From assembly GCA_018873245.2 (NCBI GenBank), contig JAEMBT020000009.1, positions 372,001 to 436,000 on the forward strand: a stretch of DNA of 64,000 bases, given 5' to 3'. This document shows, piece after piece, positions 62,855 to 64,000 of the stretch. How positions within the stretch are numbered: the stretch's first letter is position 1; each line of letters opens with the position of its first letter. The notes beneath the pieces are model-generated. The model did not search any database and was not told the DNA's origin. It was given only the letters and a program-made list of their open reading frames with translations. Made by a program: the position numbers and the translations under genes. Source of the DNA: Archegozetes longisetosus (lineage: Eukaryota; Arthropoda; Arachnida; Sarcoptiformes; Trhypochthoniidae).

Positions 62855-64000
62855 TCATTTTTATAATATATCACTTTTTAACATTTTAAGAAAAGAGGTT
62901 TAGGTCTTTCATTAAGTGAATTTTTACTGACTGATCAACAATTTACAAAAGCACATAAAAATTGACCAAAAGCATATAACAGTATAAATTTTCATTAATA
63001 CTCACTTTTCTTACTTTTATTATACAAATGCATCTCAAACTCATAATCAAATATAAGCCAAAAAAAGTACGAAATTACAAAAAGTGCTCAAAATCAGTAT
63101 TTCTTAATTTAACTTGATATAGATTTTCATTTTACTTTAATATTGGTGTAATGAAATCAAGTTTTAATCGAAAGTTCAAAGGTTTAGTGTTATTTTATTG
63201 TATTATTCATCAAGTATTTATTGTTTTTAATATGAGGTTTAAGTCATTTTTTAAATATGGTATAGAAATGAATTTTATGGTCTCATTTTGTGGTTTATGA
63301 GTACAACCATTTACGAATATAACCGGTATATTAATTATTCGAATATATTGAACCATTTAAATGAATCTTAAACTTTTGATTCATTTAATATAAGCCAATT
63401 ATCATAATAGATTGAACAAATTGAATGTTTGTCAATTACTGTATAATAAAAAGCATTTCTTATTTGTAGAACATTTATCATATCTATAGACATCTAATTA
63501 TCAGATTGTGTTTATTTGATCGTAATGCGCAACAATTGTAACCAATAAAATCAATTGTAAGATTGAAGATAATATGAAAATTTTGATAATTAAATGTTTG
63601 AATTCCACAAAAATAGTTTTGATTGGATGATCGGATTGATCAGTAGAGGAAACCAGTTTCATTTTTGTCTCTTTATATTAATATGAATTGAAGTTGGACA
63701 ATTTTACAAGAATTAATGGTTTCAATATTAGACTCAGTAAACATTTGATACATTAGAACAGAACGAAGCTTGTTTAAATTGTCTATTTTGCCACTAACTT
63801 ATAACAAAAGGGACAACAATGAAAACAGTTTCCGCTATTCTTTAATCCAGTAATGTTCAACTTAGAAGTGGGCCCAACAGACAATCCTAATTGTTCTGCC
63901 TTTTATATTGAATATGATTCTGATAATTATTGAGAATAATGATTGATAGTCGCTGTGCGACTAAGAGTTTGAACAAAACGTGAGTGCATTTACTATCTGT
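62855..64000. other. 3' flank of the zinc-finger gene, no further gene seen
   Basis: AT-rich to the window end. AATAAA-like sites occur near 63443 and 63544. AGAAGTGGGCCCA near 63866 matches a block near 9169, suggesting a shared interspersed repeat. Confidence 0.4.

Noticed and set aside
1..64000. CRISPR arrays, bacterial operons, riboswitches
   Set aside because: Spliced genes and animal protein families throughout; no regularly spaced repeats of that kind.

Overview
This is eukaryotic, animal nuclear DNA. It is very AT-rich (roughly 70% A+T by eye), its genes are split by GT-AG introns from about 60 bp to nearly 8 kb, and no bacterial or organellar operons are visible. A proctolin precursor (RYLPT directly after a signal peptide), an arthropod-type two-CUB secreted protein and an amidated RFamide precursor point to an arthropod. 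A mite or other small chelicerate is my guess, but the sequence does not settle it. Gene models were spliced by eye; each exon junction quoted was checked for phase.

Layout. 0-2 kb: minus-strand 3' part of a secreted CUB-domain protein. 3.4-13.4 kb: a secreted-protein neighbourhood on the plus strand with three paralogous small cysteine-rich genes (3402, 7506 and 12836), each of three exons, and a secreted GH88 unsaturated glucuronyl hydrolase between copies 2 and 3. Between copies 1 and 2 lie a broken minus-strand secreted-protein gene (4891-5987), two more copies of its signal-peptide exon (one inverted), and a 5'-truncated non-LTR retrotransposon with a 15-bp target-site duplication. 14.1-15.0 kb: minus-strand His/Gly/Tyr-rich secreted protein. 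16.1-36.4 kb: a complete 14-exon RECK gene (974 aa, minus strand) with a 652-bp TIR element in one intron. 38.2-45.6 kb: the proctolin gene (minus) with an inferred non-coding first exon and TATA box. 45.6-57.5 kb: a gene desert of about 12 kb with a (GA)n tract and a small TIR element. 57.6-58.0 kb: an RFamide neuropeptide precursor with a two-cysteine C-terminal region. 61.1-62.9 kb: a plus-strand C2H2-like zinc-finger protein ending in a hydrophobic tail anchor.

Functional themes are secretion and extracellular signalling: two neuropeptide precursors, a GPI-anchored regulator of matrix proteolysis and Wnt signalling (RECK), and small secreted effectors next to a sugar-acid hydrolase probably acquired by horizontal transfer. 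The least explained items are the three-gene cysteine-rich family, the tail-anchored zinc-finger protein, the RFamide precursor and the broken gene with its inverted exon copies.
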